DNA from: JASLZO01 sp965247995
Lineage (GTDB): Bacteria > Chloroflexota > Dehalococcoidia > UBA6926
Length of the DNA stretch: 64,000 nucleotides
Direction: 5' to 3'
NCBI GenBank assembly: GCA_965247995.1
Contig: OZ252041.1
Location: 124,001-188,000 of the forward strand
Part shown: in pieces, positions 1 through 9,017 of the stretch
Layout of the letters: each line of letters opens with the position of its first letter
Numbering within the stretch: position 1 is the stretch's first letter
Made by a program: the position numbers and the translations under genes
The notes under the pieces: model-generated
What the model saw: only the letters and a program-made list of their open reading frames with translations
What the model was told of the DNA's origin: nothing
Database searches by the model: none

Positions 1-21
1 GTTCAGAATACCTTGCTTGGG

Positions 22-1695
22 CTATCGATCAGCGAAGAACTCCTCGACCGCCGCGTCGGCCGTTGCTGGATCGACATCCGCGCGAAGCCTCGCATGCCCA
101 ATACGATCCAGCAGTACCCACCGACTTGCCCCCCGTTCGACTTTCTTATCCAAAGCCATCGCGTTCATGATCGATGTGGCATCGATGCTACTTGAAGGCC
201 GCATCGAAAGGCCGAAGGAACCGATCAAAGCCTCTTGGCGCTCCAGCTCCGCGGCTCCGAGGTGACCAAGCCTCGCGGCCAGCCGCCCCGCGAACGACAT
301 CCCAACCGCGACCGCTTCCCCGTGGAGCACGCTCTCAAAGTTCGTCACAGCCTCGATCGCGTGGCCCACGGTATGGCCGTAGTTCAACGTTGCCCGCAGC
401 CCAGTCGTTTCCCGTTCGTCCAGCGAGACGATGCGTCCTTTGATGGCCGCACACCGACGTAGTGCGTGGCGGACGGTGTCTGCGTCAACGGCAAGGAGGT
501 CCCTCGCGTTGTCCTCGAGGAACGACACGAGATCAGCGTCCGCGATCAGACCGGTCTTTATTACTTCTGCCCAGCCCGCGACGCGGTCCCGTTCGGGCAA
601 CGTCGCCAGTACCCGCACATCGGCCAATACCATCCTCGGCTGGTGGAATGCGCCGACGAGGTTCTTGCCCACGGGAAGATCGACTGCGACTTTCCCTCCA
701 ATGGATGCGTCCGCCATAGCGAGTAAGGTCGTCGGCACCTGGACGAAAGGCAGCCCTCGCGCATACGTCGCCGCGACGAACCCTCCCAAGTCCCCCGTCA
801 CGCCGCCGCCGACCGCGACAACAATATCCCGCCGCTCGGTCTTGCCTTCTGCCAACCAGGCGTACAGGTCTCCCGCCATTTGCACGGTCTTGGATTCCTC
901 ACCCGGTGGCACTGCAAATTGCCGCGTCGTAAACCCTGCGCCTCGGAGCGCGCCCTCAGCGGTCGCCCCGTAGGTAGCCTCGATGGCGCCGTCCACCATC
1001 AGATGCACCGTTCCCACTAACCCGAGGTCCCTCAACCGGTGCCCCAGCGATTCCAGTACCCCAGCCCCAACGATGATCGGGTAGGAGTCGTTCTCCGTCT
1101 CAACGGTGTACGCAAGATCTGCGTCTCCCTCGACGCCGACTGTTGCGTCCCGGCGGGTTGCGGCGTCAAGTTGGCCCTCCACCACCCTCGCGACGTCTTC
1201 GATGGCTAGCGAGTCTGTGTGTACGGTGATATCCGCTTCGGCGTAGTAGCGTTGACGGCGCGATTTCAACCGTCGGATCTCATCCAACGGCCGCGGCCGT
1301 TGCAGTAAGGGGCGGTCAGTTTCTCGGTCACCGCCGCTCAGCATCCGCTCCAACACTGTCTCGGGACGAGCCTCCAGGGTTACGACCGTGCCGGACCCCG
1401 ACAAGAGCGAACGATTCATTGGATCTACGACAATCCCTCCGCCCGTCGACACGACCAACCCGGACCGCTCCGAGAGCTCGCGCAGGAGATCCGTTTCGCG
1501 TTCCCGGAAATCCACCTCGCCTTCCGTCTCAAAGATCTCGGATACCCGCTTCCCGGCCCGGTGTTCGATCTCCGCATCGGTATCGAGGTGCTCCCAACCG
1601 AGTCGCTGAGCGAGGACGCGCGCCACGGCGCTCTTGCCGGTGTAGGAGAACCCGATGAGGTAGACGTTCCCAGTCGGGCGGGTGGCGTTCGTCAC
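22..1695 (-). CDS. aroKB: Fused shikimate kinase / 3-dehydroquinate synthase
   Basis: Bifunctional cytoplasmic enzyme of the shikimate pathway, 557 aa. Residues about 1-170 are shikimate kinase: P-loop GFSYTGKS at residues 15-22, the DTD magnesium/shikimate motif, FRERE and the STGGG shikimate-binding loop. Residues about 190-550 are dehydroquinate synthase: GGGVTGDLGGF and PTTLLAMADASIGGK for NAD and substrate, and NYGHTVGHAIE for zinc. The two activities are non-consecutive steps (DAHP to dehydroquinate; shikimate to shikimate-3-phosphate). It is the last gene of ruvX-aroE-aroC-aroKB, 20 bp after aroC. The P-loop has Tyr where shikimate kinases usually have Gly. Both domains look full length, so the fusion appears genuine and no frameshift is needed. 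Confidence 0.95.
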   Translation of the reverse strand: MTNATRPTGNVYLIGFSYTGKSAVARVLAQRLGWEHLDTDAEIEHRAGKRVSEIFETEGEVDFRERETDLLRELSERSGLVVSTGGGIVVDPMNRSLLSGSGTVVTLEARPETVLERMLSGGDRETDRPLLQRPRPLDEIRRLKSRRQRYYAEADITVHTDSLAIEDVARVVEGQLDAATRRDATVGVEGDADLAYTVETENDSYPIIVGAGVLESLGHRLRDLGLVGTVHLMVDGAIEATYGATAEGALRGAGFTTRQFAVPPGEESKTVQMAGDLYAWLAEGKTERRDIVVAVGGGVTGDLGGFVAATYARGLPFVQVPTTLLAMADASIGGKVAVDLPVGKNLVGAFHQPRMVLADVRVLATLPERDRVAGWAEVIKTGLIADADLVSFLEDNARDLLAVDADTVRHALRRCAAIKGRIVSLDERETTGLRATLNYGHTVGHAIEAVTNFESVLHGEAVAVGMSFAGRLAARLGHLGAAELERQEALIGSFGLSMRPSSSIDATSIMNAMALDKKVERGASRWVLLDRIGHARLRADVDPATADAAVEEFFADR

Positions 1696-1715
1696 GTCGG
1701 AGACCTCGCGGGGGG

Positions 1716-2939
1716 CTAGCCCCCGACGCGGTGCGCCGGGCCGACGGTCTTCAGGTAGGACCGCCAGTTGCGAACGGTCTCGTCGATGTGGTCGCCGCCG
1801 AACTTCTCCAACACGGCATCGGCAAGCACGATCGCCACCATAGCCTCACCGATTACTCCACACGTTGGGACGAACGTGATGTCGGACCGCTCATAGTGGG
1901 CCTGGACCAACTCACCGGTCTCCAGGTTCACTGACGGCAGCGGGTTCATGATTGTCGCAATTGGTTTCACCATCGCGCGCACGATCAGCGGTTCGCCCGT
2001 CGTCATTCCACCCTCGAGTCCGCCGGAGTTGTTCGAACGGCGCGGCCACGGTCGCACCCATTCCCCGCCTTCAGACTTCGGCCACTCGTCAACGGGCATG
2101 ATGACGTCATGAACCTGCGAACCCCGAATCTCTGCTTGCGCGAAACCTGCGCCGAACTCGACACCTTTCACCGCGTTCACGCTCATGACCGCCGCCGCGA
2201 GACGAGTGCTTAGCTTCCGATCCCATTGGATGTGGCTCCCCAGACCAACGGGGAGGCCGGTCGCCACGACTTCGATGACGCCACCAAGGCTGTCCCCCGC
2301 CTCGCGAGCCGCGTCGATCGCCGAAACCATCTGTTCTTCGGCGGCGGGATCCGCACACCTGACCCGGGATTCCTCCACTTGTGGCCAATCGGGCTGGTCT
2401 ACGACGCGCGCGTGGACGCCGCCCAGGGCCACCACATGGCTGTGAATCTCGATGCCAAACGATTCGAGCATTCGTCGCGCCACGCCTCCAGCCGCAACCC
2501 TCGCTGCGCTTTCACGGGCGCTCGAACGTTCCAGGATGTTCCGTGCGTCGTCTTGGTGGTATTTGGAGATTCCCGGCGTATCCGCGTGGCCCGGTCGTAG
2601 TCGCGTGATGCGGTTGTACTCGACCGTGGTCGGCGTCGTACTCATGACATCGGTCCACGGGACCTTATCCGGGTCTCCCCCTGTCTCCCAATCCCGATTC
2701 CAGATCAAGAGTGAGATCGGACTGCCCAACGTGATGCCGTGGCGCACACCGGCGGTGATTTCGGCGCGGTCCCGTTCGATCTGCATTCGGCCGCCTCGAC
2801 CGTAGCCACGTTGGCGCCGCGCGAGGTCCGTTTGAATGTAGTCCTCAGAAATCGGAACTCCCGCGGGCACACCTTCGACAAGCGCCGTCAGGCCCCTACC
2901 GTGCGATTCTCCGGCGGTCAAGAATCGGAACTGTCCCAT
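1716..2939 (-). CDS. aroC: Chorismate synthase
   Basis: Converts 5-enolpyruvylshikimate-3-phosphate to chorismate using reduced FMN; last common step before Trp, Phe, Tyr and folate. The 407 aa length is normal for the longer AroC type. It begins MGQFRFLTAGESHGRGL, the typical N-terminal signature with the GESHG motif, and carries RRQRGYGRGGRM, RPGHAD and RSSARE(S)A, the conserved flavin/phosphate-binding stretches. It lies 12 bp after aroE and 20 bp before aroKB, so co-transcription is likely. Its product feeds anthranilate synthase encoded at 48956-51104. Confidence 0.97.
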   Translation of the reverse strand: MGQFRFLTAGESHGRGLTALVEGVPAGVPISEDYIQTDLARRQRGYGRGGRMQIERDRAEITAGVRHGITLGSPISLLIWNRDWETGGDPDKVPWTDVMSTTPTTVEYNRITRLRPGHADTPGISKYHQDDARNILERSSARESAARVAAGGVARRMLESFGIEIHSHVVALGGVHARVVDQPDWPQVEESRVRCADPAAEEQMVSAIDAAREAGDSLGGVIEVVATGLPVGLGSHIQWDRKLSTRLAAAVMSVNAVKGVEFGAGFAQAEIRGSQVHDVIMPVDEWPKSEGGEWVRPWPRRSNNSGGLEGGMTTGEPLIVRAMVKPIATIMNPLPSVNLETGELVQAHYERSDITFVPTCGVIGEAMVAIVLADAVLEKFGGDHIDETVRNWRSYLKTVGPAHRVGG

Positions 2940-2951
2940 ACGTCCTTCACC

Positions 2952-3824
2952 CTACGAATTGGATTCGGGTTGGAGAACTCGCCGAGCCGCGCGCTCCATC
3001 ACGTCGTAGGGCGCTGGTTGGCCGGTCCAAAGTGTGAATGCTTCCCCACCCTGGCGGACCAACATGCCCAGACCCTCTAGCGTCTGCGCGCCGCGCTCAC
3101 GCGCGAAACGCAGTAACGGCGTGTCCAGCGGATTGTAGACCAGGTCACAGACCAGAGTCGTTTCGGAAACGAGGCCGCCTGCGATTTCTGGCATGCCGCC
3201 CTCGTCAGGACCGCCGTTCATACCCACGGAGGTGCATTGAACCAGAAGTCCTAGCGGCTCGTTCGACAACAAGGCGTGGTGATCTCCGGTCATCGGGGCA
3301 ACCCGAACCCGGGCGTCGGCACCCTCTTGGACCGCGTCTCTGAGCTCGTGGGCCTTCGTTTCAGTGCGGTTGAAGATGACCAGTTCTCGGGCACCTGCGT
3401 CCGCCAAACCAAACGCGACGGCGCGAGCCGCTCCGCCTGAACCAACGATTGCGGCGATACAACCCGAAGGGTCGAACCCAGCATCGAACCGCAGTGACTG
3501 GACGAAACCTGTGGCGTCGGTGTTGTACCCGGTAAGTCGTCCCGCATCACCTCGAACGACCGTGTTAACGGCCCCGATCCGCGACGCCGCGGGATCGAGG
3601 TCATCGACCAGCGATAGGGCCGCCACTTTGTGTGGGACCGTGATATTCGCACCGAGGTGGCCCGGATCGCGGAGTGTCTCGAACCGTTCGGCGAGCCGAT
3701 CCGGTGGTGTCGGCCAAGGTTCGTATCGGCAATCGATGCCCAATGCGTCGAACGCCGCTTGTTGGAACACCGGTGAGACCGAGTGTCCGAGCGGGTGCCC
3801 CATGATCCCGACGCGGAGGGTCAC
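2952..3824 (-). CDS. aroE: Shikimate dehydrogenase
   Basis: NADP-dependent reduction of 3-dehydroshikimate to shikimate. 290 aa, normal length. Visible motifs: GHPLGHSVSPVFQ (shikimate-binding Ser pair) near residue 9, NITVPHK with the catalytic Lys near 61, NTD in the substrate site, and the Rossmann GSGGAARAV near 128. The start is GTG at 3824, which overlaps the ruvX stop as GTGA, a translational-coupling arrangement. Confidence 0.95.
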   Translation of the reverse strand: MTLRVGIMGHPLGHSVSPVFQQAAFDALGIDCRYEPWPTPPDRLAERFETLRDPGHLGANITVPHKVAALSLVDDLDPAASRIGAVNTVVRGDAGRLTGYNTDATGFVQSLRFDAGFDPSGCIAAIVGSGGAARAVAFGLADAGARELVIFNRTETKAHELRDAVQEGADARVRVAPMTGDHHALLSNEPLGLLVQCTSVGMNGGPDEGGMPEIAGGLVSETTLVCDLVYNPLDTPLLRFARERGAQTLEGLGMLVRQGGEAFTLWTGQPAPYDVMERAARRVLQPESNS

Positions 3825-4267
3825 GAGCGTCGTGCACTCTTCACGGCGCCAGACCGGGCCGCTTCCAGGTATTCCTCCAAGATCACAGCGGCGGCGGCCG
3901 AGTCCAACCGGTCCCGCATCGTGCGCGACGAGCTCCCCTGTTCGCGGAGACGGCGTCCTGCCTCCGCTGTGGAGAAGCGCTCATCCCACGGTTCGACGGG
4001 GATCGCTAATTTGGCCGCAAGCGTTCGCCGGACACCCTCGGCCCATCTGGCCATCGGGCCACGTGTGCCATCGAGCGAACGAGGAATTCCGACGATGATC
4101 CGTTCTACGTCTTGCGCAGAAACGAGGCCGCGGACCTCTTCGAGGAACCCGGTCGCCGTTGCACCCTTGACTGGGCGTGTGGCGGGCGTCGCAATCGTCC
4201 GCGTCGGATCTGAGAATGCGACGCCGGTCCGGACCGAACCGAGGTCAAGCGCCATGATGCGAGCCAT
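3821..4267 (-). CDS. ruvX: YqgF/RuvX-type RNase H-fold nuclease
   Basis: Putative pre-16S rRNA processing nuclease or Holliday-junction resolvase of the YqgF family, 148 aa. It starts MARIMALDLGSVRTGVAFSD, where the first acidic residue of the RNase H-like active site (DLGxxRxG) is clear. IIVGIPRSLDGTRG follows near residue 75, and PVEPWDERFSTAEA with the family DERxxT-like motif near 95. First gene of the chorismate operon and overlaps aroE by 4 bp. The family assignment is firm; which of the two proposed activities applies cannot be read from sequence. Confidence 0.9.
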   Translation of the reverse strand: MARIMALDLGSVRTGVAFSDPTRTIATPATRPVKGATATGFLEEVRGLVSAQDVERIIVGIPRSLDGTRGPMARWAEGVRRTLAAKLAIPVEPWDERFSTAEAGRRLREQGSSSRTMRDRLDSAAAAVILEEYLEAARSGAVKSARRS

Positions 4268-4325
4268 GCCAAGGACGATTGTACGTCGGCACCCCTCTGG
4301 CGGGTGGCCTCAGTTAACAAGAGGA

Positions 4326-4350
4326 ACGGGCCAGCGTACGCCTGGCCCGT
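4326..4350 (-). terminator. Rho-independent terminator candidate after enoyl-CoA hydratase
   Basis: Perfect 9-bp inverted repeat ACGGGCCAG/CTGGCCCGT (4326-4334 and 4342-4350) around a 7-nt loop. Read on the minus strand, the hairpin is followed by TTCCTCTTGTT. It lies between the end of the hydratase gene (4379) and the ruvX start (4267). The U-tract is only moderate; on the plus strand a pyrimidine run also follows, but no plus gene ends there. Confidence 0.6.
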
Positions 4351-4378
4351 CCTTCTTTCTCTTTCCCGGTCTGATCGA

Positions 4379-5269
4379 TCAGTCGCGGCGGGAGCGCGGT
4401 CCGAACGGTTCCGGTTGGAACGGCGCGTCCCGCTCTTGGAGATACGCCCGCATCCCGCCTACTTTTCCGGCGTCCTCCAGCTTCTTCTTGTACTCCTCGC
4501 GCTGGGAGGTGTGCGCCAACGCAGATAGTTCGGCGTTCAGGTTCCAAGCGTTGTGGAGTCCCATCATCTCGAGCCCCATCGTCGCCACGGCGAGGTTGAT
4601 CTTCACCGTCTCTGGGCTGACCAGGGCAATCCGTTCGCCGATCATCAGGCACTCTTCCATCAGTTGGTCCGCAGGCACCACCTTATGCACCAATCCGATG
4701 CGGAGGGCTTCCTGCGCATCGACATGATCTCCTGTTAGGCCGTACCGCAGCGCATTCTTGTATCCAGCCAACAGCGTCCAAATGAAGTTTGTGTTCGAGA
4801 TGTGTCGGACCTCTGGTTGGCCGAACACAGCCTCCTCGGAAGCCACAGTGATGTGCGGCACCAGCGCGTACCAACTGCCCCACCCGAGAGCCCATCCGTT
4901 GATGGCTGAGATCACCGGCGTGCCCAGCTCCCATATGTGAAGGAGCCGCTTGATTCCCAACCGGTCCTGATTACGCCACCGGTCCAAGAACGACGCGACC
5001 GACTGACCCTCCTCCAGCCCGTATGGCCAGACGGTCTCCGGTCCCCCATCCATGACGTTCCCACTCATGTCAGCGCCAGCGCTGAACGCCCGCCCCGCTC
5101 CTGTCAGGATGATGTACCGGACTTCGGGATCGGCGTCTGCCTCGTCGAGCCCTGCGTGAAGGTCCGTCCGCAGGCCCTGATTGAACGAGTTCATTTGCGA
5201 CGGTCGATTGAGCGTGATCACGACGCCCTTGCGCTGTTTTTCGTAAAGAATGTTCTCGTACTCGGCCAC
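4379..5269 (-). CDS. Enoyl-CoA hydratase/isomerase family protein
   Basis: Crotonase-fold protein, 296 aa, acting on CoA thioesters. The N-terminal half carries the oxyanion-hole segment GAGRAFSAGADMSG near residue 63 and the second segment INGWALGWG. FGQPEVRH near 150 holds the Glu usually used for water activation in hydratases. Divergent from the related gene at 5376, sharing a roughly 100-bp intergenic region. The substrate cannot be deduced; the neighbours (DUF35, thiolase-like, MaoC) suggest a beta-oxidation or side-chain degradation role. Longer than the usual 255-265 aa, mainly through an internal insertion and a C-terminal tail. Confidence 0.88.
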   Translation of the reverse strand: MAEYENILYEKQRKGVVITLNRPSQMNSFNQGLRTDLHAGLDEADADPEVRYIILTGAGRAFSAGADMSGNVMDGGPETVWPYGLEEGQSVASFLDRWRNQDRLGIKRLLHIWELGTPVISAINGWALGWGSWYALVPHITVASEEAVFGQPEVRHISNTNFIWTLLAGYKNALRYGLTGDHVDAQEALRIGLVHKVVPADQLMEECLMIGERIALVSPETVKINLAVATMGLEMMGLHNAWNLNAELSALAHTSQREEYKKKLEDAGKVGGMRAYLQERDAPFQPEPFGPRSRRD

Positions 5270-5375
5270 TTCAATCCCCCGTATTTGTACTCCGCGTCAG
5301 CCTAGCACGGCTGAAATGGGCCTTCAGGCTCGACACGTTATGCTGACGTTTTGATTGTGATTGGGGGAAGGCGTA

Positions 5376-6146
5376 ATGGCAGTTGTCGAATACGAAGTCC
5401 AGGATGGAATCGCGCGGATTGTTTTGAACCGGCCAGAGCGATTGAACGCGTTGAACGAGGAGGTAAGCGAACGGCTTCGAACCGCCGCCCGCGACGCTGA
5501 CCGTGACCCGGCCGTCCGGGCCGTCGTCATCACTGGCGCAGGAGAACGCGCCTTCTCGTCCGGGTTTGACCTGAGGGGCGACCGCGTTGCGCCAGGTGGG
5601 CCTGAGTTAATCGGCGAGGGCGAGGAATACGCTCCATGGTCAATCTTGAAGATACGAAAGCCGGTGATCGCCGCCATACGGGGGTACGCATTGGCCGGTG
5701 GCCTGGATATTGCCCTGGCCTGCGACATCCGGATCGCCGCGGACAACGCCAGCCTTGGGTTTCCGGAGGTCCATTGGAACCTTCCGGATGGTTTCGCTGT
5801 AGCGCTGCTGACTCGGGCGGTCCCGCTCGGACATGCCATGGACCTCATCCTTCGGGCGCAACGGATCGACGCTGAGCACGCACACCGGATCGGTTTAGTA
5901 AACGAGGTCGTGCCAAGCGACCAACTCATGACGAGGGTCGACGAACTGGCCCGGCAGATGGCCGCTCAAGCCCCGCTCGCCATCCGCGCCATGAAGGAGA
6001 TGGCTTACGAGAGCCTCCACGCCGACCTCGACAAGATCATGGCGTCGCAGGGCAAGTTCATGCGCCTGCTTGGCCTGACCGAGGACGCTATCGAGGGGCG
6101 TCAGGCGTTTCCGGAGCGCCGCGAACCCGAGTACCACGGGCGCTGA
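5376..6146 (+). CDS. Enoyl-CoA hydratase/isomerase family protein
   Basis: Second crotonase-family gene, 256 aa, typical length. Oxyanion-hole segment GAGERAFSSGFDLRG and the active-site segment LGFPEVHWNLPDG are present. The start is ATG at 5376, preceded at a 4-5-nt spacing by a GGGGAAGG Shine-Dalgarno; an upstream TTG in frame lies inside that SD and is not preferred. Divergent from 4379-5269; it shares the core motifs but little else, so this is not a recent duplication. Probably hydrates or isomerises a 2-enoyl-CoA; substrate unknown. Confidence 0.88.
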   Translation: MAVVEYEVQDGIARIVLNRPERLNALNEEVSERLRTAARDADRDPAVRAVVITGAGERAFSSGFDLRGDRVAPGGPELIGEGEEYAPWSILKIRKPVIAAIRGYALAGGLDIALACDIRIAADNASLGFPEVHWNLPDGFAVALLTRAVPLGHAMDLILRAQRIDAEHAHRIGLVNEVVPSDQLMTRVDELARQMAAQAPLAIRAMKEMAYESLHADLDKIMASQGKFMRLLGLTEDAIEGRQAFPERREPEYHGR

Positions 6147-6199
6147 TGGAGGCGGTCTCCCGCGCCCCTACGCTAGGCGATTCGTAGAGGGAACAGCCG

Positions 6200-6643
6200 T
6201 CACCGGTCGATCGGCCTGAACTTCACCAGCGTCCATTCGTCGGCCACGTCCTCAAAGACCGCCTCGACGGGCATATCAACCTCGACGTCGAACGGCGGGA
6301 TGTCGACGACATTCGAGATCATGCGCGCCCCTTCGTCGAGTTGGATCACGGCGTACACGTAAGGAACGTCTTCAGCGAACCGCGGGTCGTTGGGTTGGTG
6401 CACGATGGTGAACGCGTGCACCCTGCCCGTCCCCTTAACCGGCGCCCATTCCAGGTCCGACGAGAGACACACGGGGCATAGTTCGCGCGGGTAGAAGAAG
6501 AACCCGTCGTGGTTCTTGCACCGCGGCATCACCAATTCATGCCGTTTGGTGGCTTCCCAGAAGGGCCGCGTGAACTCTTCCGTTGTTGCGCCGCGAGACC
6601 CACCGGGAATCGGCAGCGGCTTGGGATAGTCGGTTGATGTCAT
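6200..6643 (-). CDS. DUF35 OB-fold protein with zinc ribbon
   Basis: 147 aa acyl-CoA-binding partner protein of the DUF35 family (rubredoxin-like zinc ribbon followed by an OB fold). The N-terminal part has RCKNH...YPRELCPVC, so one ligand pair is CxxH rather than the usual CxxC. The C-terminal part reads as an OB fold (GTGRVHAFTIVH, YVYAVIQLDEGARM). Such proteins are typically encoded beside thiolase-superfamily proteins and form complexes with them, as in the steroid side-chain Ltp2/ChsH2 aldolase. Here the thiolase-like gene is directly upstream in the same direction (90-bp gap). Confidence 0.88.
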   Translation of the reverse strand: MTSTDYPKPLPIPGGSRGATTEEFTRPFWEATKRHELVMPRCKNHDGFFFYPRELCPVCLSSDLEWAPVKGTGRVHAFTIVHQPNDPRFAEDVPYVYAVIQLDEGARMISNVVDIPPFDVEVDMPVEAVFEDVADEWTLVKFRPIDR

Positions 6644-6733
6644 CGGACTCTCCCCGAGTTGAATCGTTCGGTTCCGTTAGAGCGTGTTCTCGGACCCGAG
6701 AACCAGTGAGGCCATGCTGCTCATTGTGCCGCC

Positions 6734-7849
6734 TCAACCGTTTGTCATACACAGATCGTTGCGTTGGACTTGCCGCGCCCCCGCCCGGCCCATGATCTGC
6801 CGTACGGCCTCCGTGATGTGCCGGAAGCCGCCCGCGTCGCCGGCCTGACCTCCGGAGAGCTGTCCTCCATCGGTGTTGATGGGGAAGGTCCCCTTATACG
6901 TTGTGTCGGTTGACGCGAAGAAGGGCCCGATCTCGCCCTTCTTCACGAACCCGGCATCCTCGAGACATACCGATTCGAGGATGGTGTAACAATCGTAGAA
7001 CTCCGCGAACTGAATGTCTTTCGGCCCGTAGCCGGACATGTTGAACGCGATCGGAGCTGATCGCGTCACGGCCGATCGCGTCAGCCGTTCACGCTGCCAA
7101 CCAGCTAGCGGGTCCGACGCAATACCCACGCCAAGGATGTACACGGGAGGGTTCGGGAACGACTTCGCTCGATCCGCCGACGTGATAATGCACGCCCCAC
7201 CACCAGCGCATGGCATCACGGACTCCAACAACCGTATCGGATAGTTGATATACCGGGACGCCAGGACGTCCTCCACCGTGATTGGTTGACCCTTGAATAC
7301 GGCGTTGTCGTTTTCGAGCGCGTTGAAGCGCTGGTTCACCGCGAGGTGGGCAAGCTGCTCCTGCGTCGTGCCGTACTCGTGCATGTGCCGGCTGTACAGG
7401 AGGCCATATCCAGTATTGGCAGCGACCGCAGGGCCGTACGGATTCTCGAATTCCGTGCGCATACCTGGCGCCGGCGCTCCTGCGCCGAACGGTTGCCCTG
7501 CTTCACGCGGCGCAGCAATGGTGACCAGCACGTTTTTGGCTAATCCGGAGTACACGGCCATCGCGCCGACCGCGACCGCCGTTCCGCCGCTGGCTCCCAT
7601 CGTGCTGACACCGGTAATGAAGTTGGGCGATAGACCCATGTACTCCCCGACTTCAGTCGGCCAAATGTCGCCACCCTCGACGACGAGCCCGTCGATGTCT
7701 TCCTTCAAGATCTGGGCATCCGCCATCGCCTCACGGGCGGCTTCGGCCAGCAGGCCGTTCATGGTTCTCCCAGGATAGGTCCGGCGCGTCGGGATTTCAC
7801 TGAAACCCACGATCGCAGTCGCACCGCGCATGCTCATGGCCACCCCCAA
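6734..7849 (-). CDS. SCP2/thiolase-fold protein lacking catalytic Cys and His
   Basis: Thiolase-superfamily protein of the lipid-transfer (SCPx/Ltp) branch, 371 aa. Starts RGATAIVGFSEIPTRR after a short leader, typical of this branch. Where thiolases carry the nucleophilic Cys the sequence reads TMGASGGTAV, with no Cys; where they carry GHP the sequence is NTDGGQLSGGQAGDAG, so the catalytic His is also missing. A normal Claisen thiolase reaction is therefore unlikely. In Ltp2-type proteins the same fold with altered residues does retro-aldol cleavage in complex with a DUF35 partner, which is encoded next door. Retro-aldolase or non-catalytic scaffold are the main options. Confidence 0.85.
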   Translation of the reverse strand: MGVAMSMRGATAIVGFSEIPTRRTYPGRTMNGLLAEAAREAMADAQILKEDIDGLVVEGGDIWPTEVGEYMGLSPNFITGVSTMGASGGTAVAVGAMAVYSGLAKNVLVTIAAPREAGQPFGAGAPAPGMRTEFENPYGPAVAANTGYGLLYSRHMHEYGTTQEQLAHLAVNQRFNALENDNAVFKGQPITVEDVLASRYINYPIRLLESVMPCAGGGACIITSADRAKSFPNPPVYILGVGIASDPLAGWQRERLTRSAVTRSAPIAFNMSGYGPKDIQFAEFYDCYTILESVCLEDAGFVKKGEIGPFFASTDTTYKGTFPINTDGGQLSGGQAGDAGGFRHITEAVRQIMGRAGARQVQRNDLCMTNG

Positions 7850-7928
7850 ATGATTCCATTGGTTGCGCGAAAGGGAATACTACACTCGCCACGCCCCCGG
7901 GTCCGGACCACGCCGACGGCCAACGATC

Positions 7929-8939
7929 TCATGGGAACGCGACGACTGCAGCCCCTCGTAGACAAAGCCGGCCGTCGCTCCCCTCGCTCCGGAGATCGAT
8001 GTCGAACATTTCTACGCCGGACTCCACGCGGCGGTCGATGACCGTCCCCACGTTGCGGATCTCCTCTCCGACGAACGCGGGTCCGCGCGCCTCATAGCGG
8101 AAGCTCCGGATTGTGCCGTGCGGATTCGCCCACCGCGTGGCTACCTGACACAAGAAATCGGCCAACAAGTCGCCCTGCGCAACGCGCTCGGGCAGGCCTT
8201 CGTGGTGGGCATGCTCCTGATCGTAGTGGATCAGGTGGCTGTTGCGTTTGAGGGCCCCATAGAGGAATACCTGGACTGGTGTGATACGGCGCGCGATCGT
8301 CGGCAGCGGAGAACCAGCGACCGCGAGTTCCCACGGAGAGGGCTCTGGTGACCGTGGTCCGATGGATTGAGCCCGTTCCCGCATGCGGAGGTCAAGGCCC
8401 GACCAGGAACCAGTTGCCGCTGACCCTCCATCGAGGATGGCGGCGGTCGTCACCTTTTCGATGTGTACAGGAGCGCCAGACACGTCCTCGACGCGCGTTT
8501 CCTTCACCGAGAAGACCATCGTTCCGGCACGCCCCTCTCGCTCGTAGACATCGTCGAGCCGCGAACGACTGGTCAACACATCCCCGAGCCGGACCGGTCT
8601 GAAGAATTCGAACGACGCCCCGGTTAGGCGGGTCTGCCCGCCCGGAATTGGGGGTCGCAGAGGGTCGGAATCGGATGATGGGAGTCCATCTGGGCGGAGC
8701 GCGGAGAGAGACGCTGGGGGGAAGCTGGGAGTGCCCGAAAACAGCGGCGGGGCAACGATTTGGCCGTGTGGTCCGTCGCGCGCCGCCGTATCGTCGAGGT
8801 AGAGCGGATCGATGTCGTCCACGGCGAAGCAGTACCGTGCGATCTGCTCTTGCGTCACCGGTGGCAGCACGACCGCCTCGGTCTCGACCCCGATTCTCGT
8901 TCGGAGTTCCTCGACTAACCGCGATCCGGGTCCGGTCAT
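7929..8939 (-). CDS. Two-domain MaoC-like (hot-dog) hydratase
   Basis: 336 aa. The N-terminal half resembles the FAS1/MaoC dehydratase N-terminal domain (Y-CFAVDDIDPLYLDD). The C-terminal half is a second hot-dog segment with LIHYDQEHAHHEGLPERVAQGDLLADFL, where the His/Asp region corresponds to the hydratase site. Likely hydrates an enoyl-CoA or cleaves beta-hydroxyacyl-CoA. The start is set at ATG 8939 because GAGGAGG lies 5-6 nt upstream; the open frame extends to 8984 without a better signal. Same direction as the thiolase-like/DUF35 genes, 79 bp upstream of them. Confidence 0.85.
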   Translation of the reverse strand: MTGPGSRLVEELRTRIGVETEAVVLPPVTQEQIARYCFAVDDIDPLYLDDTAARDGPHGQIVAPPLFSGTPSFPPASLSALRPDGLPSSDSDPLRPPIPGGQTRLTGASFEFFRPVRLGDVLTSRSRLDDVYEREGRAGTMVFSVKETRVEDVSGAPVHIEKVTTAAILDGGSAATGSWSGLDLRMRERAQSIGPRSPEPSPWELAVAGSPLPTIARRITPVQVFLYGALKRNSHLIHYDQEHAHHEGLPERVAQGDLLADFLCQVATRWANPHGTIRSFRYEARGPAFVGEEIRNVGTVIDRRVESGVEMFDIDLRSEGSDGRLCLRGAAVVAFP

Positions 8940-9017
8940 CCGATCCTCCTCACCAGTCCGAGTAGGAGAGGTACCGCGACGCATAACGGGGGTCCCACCG
9001 GCGGATGTCTCGCCGTG

